Positions 10,343 to 19,414 of a DNA stretch of 64,000 nt are shown here, piece after piece; position 1 is the stretch's first letter; each line of letters starts with the position of its first letter. The stretch is from Maniola hyperantus. Taxonomy: Eukaryota; Arthropoda; Insecta; Lepidoptera; Nymphalidae. The notes beneath the pieces were generated by a model. The model was not told the DNA's origin, made no database searches, and worked only from the letters and a program-made list of their open reading frames with translations. The position numbers and the translations under genes were made by a program. The stretch covers positions 12,772,001 through 12,836,000 of the forward strand of contig NC_048538.1 of assembly GCF_902806685.2 (NCBI RefSeq), in the 5' to 3' direction.

Positions 10343-10665
10343 GAAGAGAATCCTTACAATAAAAACCAAAGATATTACTGAACTTCAGGAAAGTTAATTT
10401 TTAGTTCCTATGTGAAATAAGAGTTACAATTTAAAAGAGCTGATAGTCACGAAAATCTGCTTGAAGGCTACTAAGTATCCCTAATTCTAAATACTACGTG
10501 TGAAGAAAATCGCCGTCTTAGCACATGAATATAATTTAGTAGAAAATAAATTAAGTCTTATTGTAACAAGCTTACAACGCGAGGCACTAGCATTATTTAC
10601 TCGAGCATTAAGATAATAAAGATATCCATTATTACTCAAGTCAACCGTCTCCACCAAATCCGCTG
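10343..10665. other. Unique AT-rich stretch
   Basis: TAATTTTTAGTTCCTAT at 10394 echoes TAATTTTTAGTGCCTAT at 10095, on the other side of the Helitron. A minus frame of 94 codons (10487-10771) has no recognised domain. Confidence 0.35.
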
Positions 10666-11060
10666 ATGATCCTTCCATTAAGTATTCATCTCGCGACATT
10701 AGAGGCTGCGTTATTAAAACCACCTGTAAATCCCACACTCCTGCATATTGCGACTTGTCGACTCTCCACACGTACGGGGGGGTCGGTCCCTTCCGCCCTT
10801 GTGACTTTTGTCTCGAATCTCAGCGCACGTCTTGGACATCGGGGACACGTCTTACGGAATTAATAATAAGCCAAGAAGCCGGCTGCGGTTTGGGCGGCAA
10901 TGTGCCGAAATTTCTAACCCTCATTACTGGTCCTCTGCACTCACCGCGCGCCTCCAAACTTTTGGCGTTCGCGCTCGCGTTCAACTCTTGTTTATTGGTG
11001 TTGCCGACATCTTGCGACGCGCTTTAATGGTCGAATTAGAAGTGTTCTTAGTGCTCTGAT
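10666..11060. other. GC-richer unique island with overlapping frames
   Basis: Three + frames of 65-90 codons overlap one another here, which argues against any of them being a gene. On the minus strand GCGCG/GTGAGT (junction 10945/10944) is a good splice donor string. ATGTCGGCAACACC lies upstream on that strand but is followed by an in-frame stop. A non-coding first exon is possible but unsupported. Confidence 0.25.
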
Positions 11061-12144
11061 TTGAGAATGCAGGGTTTGCACGTTATTTTGACGTATAATG
11101 TACATTTTTACGATTTAATTACAAAATTTTCATTAATAAAGGAAGCTTCGAAAAGTTTATTTAATATTATGGACTACAGTCTTTTAAAATAACGTTCCAT
11201 GTTATTGCTCGAGCCATAAGATAGAATTAATGGGAAGCTTTAGGAGAAATATTCGACAAAATCTGAAAGTAGTAAGTATATGAAATATGCAATAATACCG
11301 CGTTCTGGTAGATCTACTTAGTTTGGCATTCTCAGGTAACGCAGAACATCTTAACGAAATTTCCTGCAAGCTCTCGGCCCTTTTGAGAAAATGATCACAC
11401 TATTATTAAATACATTATGCATCATAATAGTCATTGAAAAGAGAGAAGAATCCGCAGCATAACTTCTACGACAATCGTATTGTCAACGACAGATCTTGAT
11501 GGAAGAAAATTATGAACCGCAAGTTTACATGCCATGATTGTAATCATAGCCTTAGACATAAGGAACTAACTAGAGAGAGCTAGATATTAATACTTAGTAA
11601 TTTCCGTAAGATTCATAATACCATCTGATAATATCAAAGAGAAGCGTCATCCATCTATTCAAATAAAGGTCTAACAACATTGTTAACAAGTAACCCGTCG
11701 TCAAAGGGTTGATCGGCAATCTTGTACGCCTCGGGTGAGTGAGGAATGGGAACAGCCAATCTCAATACTACAAGTTGACATTTTGTCTCTTTGTACTGTC
11801 ACACACTTGACAATGTAATAGGTACCAGTCTACAATGTATAGCCAGTTATCGGTCTTGAATCTGGTGACATGATATTTACAAAAAAATGTAAATCTCGAT
11901 GAGTGAGCCATGCTCGCACCGCTTACCGTACCGGTTTCAGTCAACGCACTGTGCGTCCCACATTACGACCCGTCCTCGTTCTCAAGGAATCAGCATCAAT
12001 TCATCAGGTCATTTTTCAGTAAGTTTATTTTACTCATGTTAATATTTCACTTTAGTTACTGTAGACGGATCTTGTTCACAAGTCAGATTGAATTAATTTG
12101 GCGGGTCATCTCCACCTCTATATATAGCATCTCTCTGACAGCTG
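11061..12144. other. Unique stretch, nothing recognised
   Basis: A 108-codon + frame (11910-12236) runs from unique DNA into the SINE-2 copy that follows, and is rejected as a gene. No repeat is recognised before the SINE. Confidence 0.4.
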
Positions 12145-12338
12145 ATCTGAAGGAAAATATTGTGAGGAATTTTGCATGCCTCAGAGTTCTCTATAATGTT
12201 CTAACAAAAGTGTGTGAAATATGCCGATTCACATAATATTTTGGCTCGTGTAGTAGACCATGCCCAATCTCATTTTATTCTGAGAAGAGACTTGTGCAGT
12301 GTGCTCAATAGTGGGCTGGTGATGGGTTGATGGTGATG
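12145..12338 (+). mobile_element. SINE-2 copy, 5'-truncated, diverged
   Basis: GAAGGAAAATATTGTGAGGA, CATGCCTCAGAGTTCTCTAT, GTGTGTGAAATATGCCGATT, CATTTTATTCTGAGAAGAGA and GGGTTGATGGTGATGAT follow the family order. Clearly older than the copy at 33167. Confidence 0.65.
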
Positions 12339-13020
12339 ATTAGTACCTACAAAAATTATTTCTTCATCAAACCTTAACATAAAAGTTAAACTTGAATACT
12401 TATGCTTTCCGGAGCATGAAAGGAAAGTCATTTATTAAGACAGGCCTATCCGGCAAAGGAGCGGATATTCATAATAATTTCACAAGGAGCGGGGTGAAAA
12501 CATTTTCCTAAAATCAAAAGTTCCTTTCAAATTTCAATTACTTATTCGTTCGATGCGTGTGCTGCATGCGAGGGTCTGTAGGAAATGAAATAACACTTAA
12601 ATATGATTTATACGAGAAAATATTGTGTTATTATATGAATAAGTCATTGTTTTCTTAACTAGATCGCGGCGTTTGTGAGGAAATGTGTGCTTAAATTAAA
12701 ACATTTGATGAATGGGCGTTTTGTGATCGCTTCGCACGTAAATTAAATTGTTCCGAGTAACAATAAAGAAAAGACGTGTTGCCGTAAACTTCTTTCTCAT
12801 ATAGTTATATAATTAAGTATAGCAGTTGCTCACGACTTTGTCCGAATTTAATGTCTATTTAAACCTTTTTTGTAAAATATTTTACATGATGTTGAAATCC
12901 ATGCCATTTCAAAATCTAAAATTTCTACAAAAGAGAAACGAGTGCAGCATTGTTTGAAATAAAATTACCGATGTGTGTTAAAAATTAAAAAAATATTTGG
13001 TTATAGTAATTATGATATTG
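12339..13020. other. Mostly unique, with a trace of a Helitron end
   Basis: TAGCAGTTGCTCACGACTTTGTCC-like sequence at about 12819-12842 resembles an eroded Helitron 3' end on the minus strand. The rest is unrecognised AT-rich DNA. Confidence 0.3.
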
Positions 13021-13180
13021 TGGCTAATTCCGTTGTACACAATCTCTTAACTAATCTAAAATGGCACGTCTAAATCTATTGCTATCCTTTTCATAATGTT
13101 GCTTGCGGAAAAGGATAGCACTAGATTTAGACCTGTTAATTTAGTTTAGTTTAGAGATTGTGTACAAGAGAATCGGCCCC
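13021..13180. mobile_element. Foldback MITE, arms of about 70 bp
   Basis: The left arm (TTGTACACAATCTCTTAACT.., GTCTAAATCTATTGCTATCC) pairs with the right arm (GGATAGCACTAGATTTAGAC.., AGAGATTGTGTACAAGAGAA, TCGGCCCC). The centre is about 18 bases (CATAATGTTGCTTGCGG). A left tip of GGCTAATTC matches the right-hand GATTCGGCC-type end imperfectly. Non-coding. Confidence 0.85.
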
Positions 13181-13221
13181 AATGATTCATGGTCTCAACA
13201 GGTAATAGGTACTAAGTATCT

Positions 13222-13328
13222 AGTGGAAATTGTGAAAAAATAGGGAAACCCAAGAATCACAGATTCATTCATCTGGACGATTTTTTATAAATTCATTTAA
13301 TTACTGGTTGACATGAAAATCCCATCAT
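13222..13328 (+). repeat. Dispersed repeat J, copy 1
   Basis: AATTGTGAAAAAATAGGGAA, GAATCACAGATTCATTCATC, CGATTTTTTATAAATTCATT and ACTGGTTGACATGAAAATCC recur in reverse orientation at 34242-34355 with only a few differences. Function and class are unknown; no terminal repeats are evident. Confidence 0.8.
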
Positions 13329-13916
13329 AAGTTAACATCTTAACTTAACTGTGAGATATTCGTTTCGAGAACCTTCGACCTTCAGGCGCCTGCATAACAA
13401 ATTTTATTCCACCCAAAAGGAAAGTCCACACAAAAACAGAACACGAAAGTTGGGCGTTTCAACGACGTCCTCCCGTGAATTTATACCGCTTGAAAACAAG
13501 AAAACAAAAGTGGAGCCGCGCCAAAGGTACATTATCTTAACAAAGTACAGCAATTAGGTACACGTTCCACATCTGACTACAATAATTTAAATATGATAAA
13601 ACAAAGTGAGACGCTGAGGCGAAGAATAAGGCGGGCTCGCGTAACTTATTTATAAATTCTTCCCGTGCTCGCGAGACGTAAGACGGAGGGCCGAGGGTAA
13701 CCCTTCCCCGTATAATGCAATAAAAGGGGCACTCATATAAGTATCACCGCTTTACGCGTACTCCGATAAGGGCTAATCCTTTTCTCTTTGGGAACGAAAC
13801 GATCTCTACTTTTTGGCATTTGACAAATCTCTTTCTTTTTGAGAATTTGAGTGTGCAATGCTGACGTCAAATTACACCCTTCCCAAAAAAGTCTGTGTAC
13901 GTATTTATATGTTTTC
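13329..13916. other. Unique stretch, moderately GC-rich
   Basis: Frames at 13351-13557 (+) and 13733-13963 (-) have no recognised domain; the second runs into repeat O. Nothing else can be supported. Confidence 0.35.
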
Positions 13917-14023
13917 CAGATTTTTATATGTGCGTCTGTATGTGAGTTTATTTGTTCTACCATAACTTCTAAATGCCTGAACAGATTTGATTATTATAAA
14001 TAATTATCGTTAGAATCTTGTCA
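13917..14023 (-). repeat. Dispersed repeat O, copy 1
   Basis: Reverse complement holds GATTCTAACGATAATTA, AAATCTGTTCAGGCATTTAG and AAGTTATGGTAGAACAAATA, as in the copies at 20185, 23480 and 42110. Probably the body of an old non-autonomous element; no termini are identified. Confidence 0.55.
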
Positions 14024-14809
14024 GCAGTCATATTTTTCAATTACTATTTGTTTTAAATACTAGGTGTACGAGAAAGTTGTTGCTTAAATTAACTTTACTG
14101 GACCATGCCAATATATTTTACTGATGCTATCTCTCTCGCCTATCCCTTTTAATATCGTGAGCCCAACCTTGTTTAGGTTACCTAATTTAGCTTGGTTAGT
14201 AACTGACTCGGTAAACTAGAAACCTTTAAGAAGTGTTTGTACTTCAGCGGTAACCTTTATGTCATTTAAACTTTGTTAAAACAAAGGTCCCCAGAATTAC
14301 CACCTCATTGTTTAAAGTTCAAAGAATGATTGTACGGGTAGAGAACTTAGCGGTTATCGTTAACAAAAACAAAGTAAGCCGATTCGATACGCCACAATCC
14401 TTATACCTACCGCGTATCTGGGGGCCGTCTCAAAGCTATAAAATTACAGATCAAAACTCTATCGACCCTGGCCTTTATTCAAAGCCACCGGAGCGCACTA
14501 TCAAAGAAACTCTTCTTAGGAGTTAGCGTCTTAGGGTCGACAAGTTTAGCAAGGGTTGTGAGATGCGGGCGGGGTGGGTTTCTGAATGTAAATAGTGGTG
14601 CGTGGGTCTCATATGAATTAAATTTAAGTAATTAATGGGAGAGTCGCGGTGCGGGCCCGGCCGTGCTATTTAGATACTATCGGCTATTTGTTTTAATTGC
14701 TGCAATGCGATTAGCTGTAATTACAGAGTACCTTTTGCTTTACTAGATGTAACGGGAGGCTTTCCATTTTAAATAATTAGATGATTTAAAAGGGGGATCA
14801 TTCATTTAG
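14024..14809. other. Unique stretch with a GC-rich patch
   Basis: 14530-14680 is GC-richer (GCGGGCGGGGTGGG, GGTGCGGGCCCGGCC) than its surroundings. A 72-codon + frame at 14308-14526 has no recognised domain. It may be conserved non-coding DNA, but nothing shows that directly. Confidence 0.3.
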
Positions 14810-14857
14810 GCTGATTAAAAGAAGCACCTAGCTACCTAGGTGCTTATTTTAATCAGC
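14810..14857. repeat. 22-bp inverted repeat, 4-base loop
   Basis: GCTGATTAAAAGAAGCACCTAG (in two parts: GCTGATTAAAAG and AAGCACCTAG) pairs with 14836-14857 with one mismatch around the loop CTAC. It is followed by smaller pairs ACAGCA..TGCTGT (14862-14877). Confidence 0.85.
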
Positions 14858-15217
14858 ACCACAGCACATGCTGTGTTACCATGCTGTGTGGCCATGTTAA
14901 GTTTTATTATATTATATTAGTTTTTAATTTTACGGATCATTAAAATGAAACCATTTTTCTTGGCGTCCAATAGACCACAGACTACTTTATTTTTCTTAAA
15001 TGTCTTAAACTAACTCTTTACTCTATTACCATAGATTCGCTTAGATATACTCCAGATATTTTTAAAGGCCAAGGAAATAAATTAATTTCTATCACACTCC
15101 CCTAATTTTGTTTCCTTTGTCTTTTACACAATTTTCTACCTGCAACTATGTAGATGTTTATATACTTTTTGAACTAGATATTTTGTATTTTTACTAGCTA
15201 CACAGGATTTGTACAAT
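14858..15217. other. Unique AT-rich stretch
   Basis: Apart from short inverted pairs directly after the hairpin, nothing is recognised. Confidence 0.4.
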
Positions 15218-15466
15218 TTTTGGAGCCTAGGGAGGTCGGGGGTTCGATCCCGGACCTCTAACTTTTCGGAGTTATGTGCGTTTTGACCAATTAAATATCA
15301 CTTACTTTGACGGTGAAGGAAAACATCGCAAGGAAATCAGCATGTCGGAGAGTTCTCCTTATCTGCACTTGGCCAACGAGGCGGACTATGTCCTAAACCT
15401 ATCTCATTCTGAGAGGAGACTCGTGCTTTGTAGTAGGCAAGCGATGGGTTGATCATGATGATGATT
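15218..15466 (+). mobile_element. SINE-2 copy with pol III B box
   Basis: GGAGGTCGGGGGTTCGATCC at 15229-15248 holds the B box GGTTCGATCCC. Then come CTAACTTTTCGGAGTTATGT, TTGACGGTGAAGGAAAACAT, CATTCTGAGAGGAGACTCGT and the GATCATGATGATGATT tail. The A-box part is truncated or lost, and an internal segment (near CACACCTTTGAGAAC) is deleted. Confidence 0.8.
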
Positions 15467-15483
15467 CGAATGCTTGTTTACGT

Positions 15484-15672
15484 AATTTGGTATTCAACTT
15501 AATATTAATTATGAGATTGGTCTGTTTATGCAGTCTTCTAGGTCCACAAGGGCTGTTGTGTGTTCGTCGAAGCATAAGGGACCGAGTAGGTCATTTATTA
15601 ATTATGCTGAGCAGTGTGTGGCAACTGGCAAGGGGTCGAAGTCAACAGCTGAAGAAAGGGTGGCCATATTTT
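15484..15672 (+). CDS. Small coding-like open frame, identity unknown
   Basis: A frame open from 15484 contains M at 15531 and then QSSRSTRAVVCSSKHKGPSR, SFINYAEQCVATGKGSKSTA and EERVAIF before TAA. Its Ser/Lys/Gly-rich composition looks more protein-like than other frames nearby. A possible acceptor (TCTGTTTATGCAG) ends at 15534, just before the coding-like part. A second frame continues beyond the stop (KMSSSSGKECVVW). I recognise no family. It could be an exon, a decayed transposon gag, or chance; it lies between a SINE and a MITE, which favours the last two. Confidence 0.15.
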
Positions 15673-15830
15673 AAGATGTCGTCGTCATCTGGGAAGGAAT
15701 GCGTGGTTTGGGTCAGCCTTAATTATTTATTACTGGTAGAACACCCGACTTCTCTTGTTATGGTCATACCTGCCTTGGATTTTACTTAGGTACTTGATTT
15801 GTAATTTTATTTTTAAAGACTATGTGTAAT

Positions 15831-15990
15831 GGTCCACAATAGGTCGAGATGGGAATCAGGGAGGGAACGCCCCGCACACCCGCACAGCTTCCGCTCTAAC
15901 CCGGTGCGGGCGAGCGCGGGTGAAGAGCGGGTGTGTGGGGCGTCCCTCCGCCTAATACCACGATTGCCATTTCGACCTGTCGCGTACTAT
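15831..15990. mobile_element. GC-rich foldback element, copy 1
   Basis: AGGTCGAGATGGGAATC at the left pairs with GATTGCCATTTCGACCT at the right, followed by GTCGCGTACTAT. Inside, ACGCCCCGCACACCCGC pairs with GCGGGTGTGTGGGGCGT. Nearly the whole 160-bp unit can fold. The left tip is damaged. Related copies are at 16509 and 42218. Confidence 0.85.
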
Positions 15991-16169
15991 AATAAATGAG
16001 TTATCACTAGCCATTAATTAGGTATCATTAAGTACCCATATTATGCAAAATTGTGTTAATTGGTTAATCCTTCAATCACGCGGTTCTAAAGCAACGGATT
16101 GACGTGAACTTCAGCATATACATATTATATACACATTAGGTATAGTTATAAAGCTGGAGAGTGACACAA

Positions 16170-16255
16170 GTTAATTTTTATCTCGAAAAATAATTGATGT
16201 GTTCCCACGAGATTCTTAAAGACCTAACGTGGATGAAGTCGCAGTTATTAGCTAG
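16170..16255 (+). mobile_element. Helitron-like 3' fragment, A type
   Basis: GTGTTCCCACGAGATTCTTA, AGACCTAACGTGGATGAAGT and CGCAGTTATTAGCTAG: the 3' terminal hairpin and CTAG are present. About 100 bases of upstream element are gone. Confidence 0.65.
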
Positions 16256-16272
16256 GGCTAAAATAAAAATTT

Positions 16273-16403
16273 ACAGCTGTACTCAGAGTCACTTAATCGT
16301 TACTTAAGTTTAGTTTAAACGAGACAGAGCTATATCTCTCACATAAATCTGTCTCGTTTTAACTCAATCTTAAGTAACGATTAGCGACTCAGAGTGCGGC
16401 TGT
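16273..16403. mobile_element. Foldback MITE, arms of about 58 bp
   Basis: ACAGCTGTACTCAGAGTCAC.., AATCGTTACTTAAG.., AACGAGACAGAGCTATAT pairs with TGTCTCGTTTTAACTC.., CTTAAGTAACGATTAGCGAC, TCAGAGTGCGGCTGT. The loop is about 10-15 bases. Non-coding. Confidence 0.85.
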
Positions 16404-16508
16404 CAATGTTTCAAATTGCATAACAAGTTATCGTTTGATTCTTAACTCGAATTACATTCAAAAGCTCACCATGCATTCATGTAGATTACCATAGATAGGG
16501 ACATAATA

Positions 16509-16677
16509 ATAGTAGGTACGCGGAAGATTGAGATGGCCATAGAGGTATGAGGTGGGGGATGCCCTGCGCACCCGCACGTCACACCCGCTCGCCTGCACCG
16601 GGTTAGCGCGGGGGCTGTGCGGGTGTGTGGGGCGTTCCCACTTTCCCCGATTGCCATCTCGAACTGTCGCGGACTAT
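16509..16677. mobile_element. GC-rich foldback element, copy 2
   Basis: AGATTGAGATGGCC at the left pairs with the right-hand TTGCCATCTCGAACTGTCGC. GATGCCCTGCGCACCCGCAC pairs with GTGCGGGTGTGTGGGGCGTT. It ends GGACTATA. Same family as 15831 and 42218, only about 520 bp from copy 1. A minus-strand frame across it (16466-16699) is an artefact of the GC-rich repeat. Confidence 0.85.
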
Positions 16678-16775
16678 AGGTTATACAGGCTAAAAGCACA
16701 CTAAACCTGGAAGGTGTATGGGACCCGTTCCTTCGCAGGGGTCACAAAAATACAAAACGCCACTATCACAGTGTT

Positions 16776-16836
16776 AAATATTCAAAGAAACAGAACAAGG
16801 TTGGCTCGAGTCTCCCGGGGTCTCGGAGACCCTAGT
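16776..16836. repeat. Weak dispersed repeat around GGTCTCGGAGACC
   Basis: TATTCAAAGAAACAG..AAGGTTGG then CCCGGGGTCTCGGAGACCCT resembles 22740-22790 and, more distantly, 35857-35890. GGTCTCGGAGACC is itself a short palindrome. Class unknown. Confidence 0.35.
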
Positions 16837-17067
16837 TTATGAAGTCGGGGTTATCCCACGAGCACTCATGCCTCCCTAATTTCCGATTTGTCGACCTAAA
16901 GGGTTGACTGATTAGCATCTGACTTGTCAGAACGCATTGAATCACCTTTGTTGTTGACGTAATGACGTCTATTTGATTATTACCCCCAAAATATGCCGAA
17001 ATCAGGTTAAAGGATTGACAGGATTGGTGACTGGGGTATTCGATATTTTGTGGCTTAAGGAGATAAA

Positions 17068-17190
17068 TATAATGCGTAAAAAATGAGATCTCACTCACCA
17101 TTTTAGCTTCATATGTCAACTGTCGAATCAAAAGTACGATTTTAGTTCTTATTTTAAAGGTAAACCGTACTTTTGCCATGACAATTCACA
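17068..17190. mobile_element. Foldback MITE L, copy 1 (diverged)
   Basis: ATGCGTAAAAAATGAGATCT, CACTCACCATTTTAGCTTCA, TATGTCAACTGTC, AGTACGATTTTAGTTCTTAT and TTTAAAGGTAAACCGTACTT match the inverted copy at 52719-52868. The 115-codon minus frame across this region is therefore mostly MITE-derived. Confidence 0.65.
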
Positions 17191-17207
17191 CATACGTAGT
17201 ACACAGT

Positions 17208-17264
17208 ACGTAGTGCGGAACCCTCAGTGCGCGAGTCTGACTCGCACTTGGCCAGTTTTTTGCT
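17208..17264 (+). mobile_element. GTCY element, 3' fragment
   Basis: GTGCGGAACCCTCAGTGCGC then GAGTCTGACTCGCACTTGGC and CAGTTTTT match the last 55 bases of the full copies at 30181 and 37262. Confidence 0.75.
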
Positions 17265-17443
17265 TTCTCAAATAGATCCTATTTAGATCTTCAACTTTAT
17301 AAATCACGATTTTTATACTTTTAAAATGTTTTATGCTTCATAAGCCAAGGTCTCCATAATCTGGTAGGTATGGCAGTTACCTACCTATAAATATTTCTTA
17401 AACCCTTGTCTTTGACTATCAATAACAAGATAAATATAAGATA

Positions 17444-17683
17444 CTAGCTTATGCTCGCGACTTCGTCGCGTGGACTACACAAATTTCAAACCGCTATTTC
17501 AGCCCCTTAGGGGTTGAATTTTCAAAAGTCCTTTCTTAGCGGATGCCTACGTCATAATAGCTATCTGCATGCCGAATTTCAGCCCGATCCGTCCAGTAGT
17601 TTGAGCTGTGCGTTGATAGATCAGATCAGTCAGTCAGTCAGTCAGTCAGTCAGTCAGTCACCTTTTCCTTTTATATATTTAGA
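17444..17683 (-). mobile_element. Helitron-like element, B type, full length
   Basis: CTAGCTTATGCTCGCGACTT.., AGCCCCTTAGGGGTTGAATT, GTCATAATAGCTATCTGCAT, GTCCAGTAGTTTGAGCTGTG, a (GTCA)n tract (about 17624-17660) and CCTTTTCCTTTTATATATTT ending AGA. A precedes CTAG and T follows GA, giving the A/T target. The 67-codon + frame here is translated repeat. Confidence 0.9.
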
Positions 17684-18314
17684 TTACTATTACATTTTCT
17701 CATTTTGGTTTTGGTAAATAATTTAGTATTGTCAGGTTGACGGGTCCAAAGCAGCCCGCAGCTTTCGCCGCATTACCGCGGTAATGACACGTGTAATCCC
17801 ACACGGCTGTCTGTGACACCTCATGAATGTCTCATTTATCACTATACGAACACATCATTATTTTTTTTTCACCAAAATAGACAACGGTTCGTAATAAACT
17901 TAACATCATTCTTTTGTCTTGACTTCAAACTTACATAATATTTGGGTTTATATATTGCCTATCTAATCGTTATAGGAAGTAGATATAATATATTGAAAAC
18001 TTACAGAAAAATGCGTGCATTTTGCCCAACCAAAATGCTAGTTTACAACGAAATTAATTTGTATTCACAAAATGATTTGAATACGGTGGTGATTTAAATA
18101 ACTCATACTTTAAAAGACTATATTTTTTTTGACAAATAACAATGTGGCGTTATCGACAGATCATAAAATGTTATTAATATGATTAATAATAATATTAAGA
18201 TTATCATTATTAATTTTGGCAATCAGTACAAGTATTATCTAACAATTATGTAGGTAATTCTGTATCAAATCGTACATTATCAGACACATAAAACATAGGT
18301 ACATTTTATTTAGC
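17684..18314. other. Unique stretch with a small GC-rich patch
   Basis: 17745-17815 is GC-richer (GCAGCCCGCAGCTTTCGCCG, TTACCGCGGTAATG palindrome). The rest is AT-rich. No gene or repeat is recognised. Confidence 0.35.
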
Positions 18315-18533
18315 TTAATGTAACTTTTGCAGGAGAAAAAAGAATAAAAGAATGCAGTCAGCATTGTAGCTGTGGCCAGTGGGACAAAATGGAGGTTCGA
18401 AATTTAAATTGTCCAGCGAGGCTGCTGGCGACGTATCGGCTGTCACATTACCGGCCGGCGCTGGTGGTGTTATTATCAAACTTTCTGTAGGGTCTCCGCT
18501 CGCCGGCGAGACGCCGACCGCGCGCTCTGACAA
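18315..18533 (-). CDS. Possible exon, unknown protein, weak support
   Basis: The minus frame reads SERAVGVSPASGDPTESLII, TPPAPAGNVTADTSPAASLD and NLNFEPPFCPTGHSYNADC, the composition of a Pro/Thr/Ser-rich linker, in a locally GC-rich patch (18405-18540). An acceptor-like TTTGTCAG sits at its upstream edge (about 18535-18528), so the frame lacks its own ATG. No convincing donor follows; GTAATG at about 18455 is the best. The + strand is also open here (18379-18579). No family is recognised; a conserved non-coding segment is as likely. Confidence 0.15.
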   Translation of the reverse strand: MSERAVGVSPASGDPTESLIITPPAPAGNVTADTSPAASLDNLNFEPPFCPTGHSYNADCILLFFFLLQKLH

Positions 18534-18571
18534 ATGCTTGCATTGTGTGGAGTGTCCTCCTTTATTTAAAA

Positions 18572-19030
18572 CTAGCTGATGCGCGCGACTTCGTCCGCTT
18601 GTTTTTTAAAAATCCCGTGGGAACTTTTTGATTTTCCGGGATAAAAAGTAGCGTATGTTGATGGCAATTTAATCAGAGAGATTTCACTAGTCTGTGTAAG
18701 TATGTTCATTAGTCTATGTTTTCTGTGAGTCTGTGATTTTTAATGATGCAATAATGTAGTGTCATGGCTTCTTGTACTAATTTTGTATTTTGTAACTTTA
18801 ATAAAATAAAACAGTTGTGATCTCAAATAGAAGTATTTTAATGATCTTCAAGTGCCCTCCGAAGCTGTATTAATAGCGTATGTCACTCTCCAGATCTTTA
18901 TATATACCCATGCAAAATATCACGTCAATCCGTTGCACCGATGCGACGTGATTGAAGGACAAGCCAACAAACCAATAAACCAACAAACCAACAAACAAAC
19001 ACACTTTCGAATTTATAATAAGGGTACTGA
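18572..19030 (-). mobile_element. Helitron-like element, A type, split by an insertion
   Basis: CTAGCTGATGCGCGCGACTT..GGGATAAAAAGTAGCGTATG (18572-18658) resumes at 18874 with TAGCGTATGTCACTCTCCAG, ATCACGTCAATCCGTTGCAC, GCGACGTGATTGAAGGACAA, (CCAACAAA)n and CACTTTCGAATTTATAATAA, ending GGTACTGA. The 215 bp between (18659-18873) is a later insertion. A precedes CTAG on +. Confidence 0.85.
18659..18873. mobile_element. 215-bp unidentified insertion with 10-bp target duplication
   Basis: TAGCGTATGT stands on both sides (18649-18658 and 18874-18883) and the flanking Helitron continues seamlessly, so the insert limits are exact. No terminal inverted repeats and no terminal poly(A) are visible. Internally CTTTAATAAAATAAAACAG resembles a polyadenylation region on +. 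I do not recognise the element. Confidence 0.8.
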
Positions 19031-19179
19031 CTAGCGGATACCCGTCGTGTGCTACTATGCTAAAAAAAATGCCTAATGAATTCTTATTGGTCTAAAAACC
19101 ATCTTCGCATTATTGCTTTTCTAATGAAACCAGTTTGGGGCACATCGGTTGGATGGTTTCAAAGTCTATAACAGACACA

Positions 19180-19285
19180 GAATAATAGAGCTATGAGTGG
19201 CAGAGACAACGCTCTACCAAGCCGAAATGTCATTCTAAAGGTCGATGTTCATTATTTTCTGCCGTGTATTGTATTGGGGTTTTCT
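19180..19285. mobile_element. Foldback element M9, single arm
   Basis: TATGAGTGGCAGAGACAACG, CTCTACCAAGCCGAAATGTC and ATTCTAAAGGTCGATGTTCA..TTATTTTCTGCCGTG match the right arm of the foldback at 36400-36900. Only one arm is present here. Confidence 0.65.
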
Positions 19286-19414
19286 GTTAAGAAATTTCCG
19301 TGCACTACCCGGAGTTAGGAAGTTAGTGGTGTGTCACCCCCGTGCCTCGGAGAGTACGTAAAGAGAATAGATATTCCACCAGTGCACTGTAATATTATCT
19401 CCCGCACTGTTGTA

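Noticed and set aside
10939..10945. GTGAGT splice donor on the minus strand as proof of an exon
   Set aside because: A six-base string is expected about thirty times by chance on two strands of 64 kb; no upstream promoter or downstream acceptor was found.
10666..11059. Three overlapping + frames as a gene
   Set aside because: Three frames open at once reflects GC-rich composition, not coding; none has a recognisable motif.
11910..12236. 108-codon + frame
   Set aside because: Its C-terminal third is SINE-2 body; no domain elsewhere.
16466..16699. 77-codon minus frame, with a similar one at 42190-42480
   Set aside because: Both are translations of the GC-rich foldback family, as shown by the shared ARG-THR-CYS-GLY-rich middle part.
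16832..17179. 115-codon minus frame
   Set aside because: Its N-terminal half is MITE L sequence; the rest has no recognised domain.
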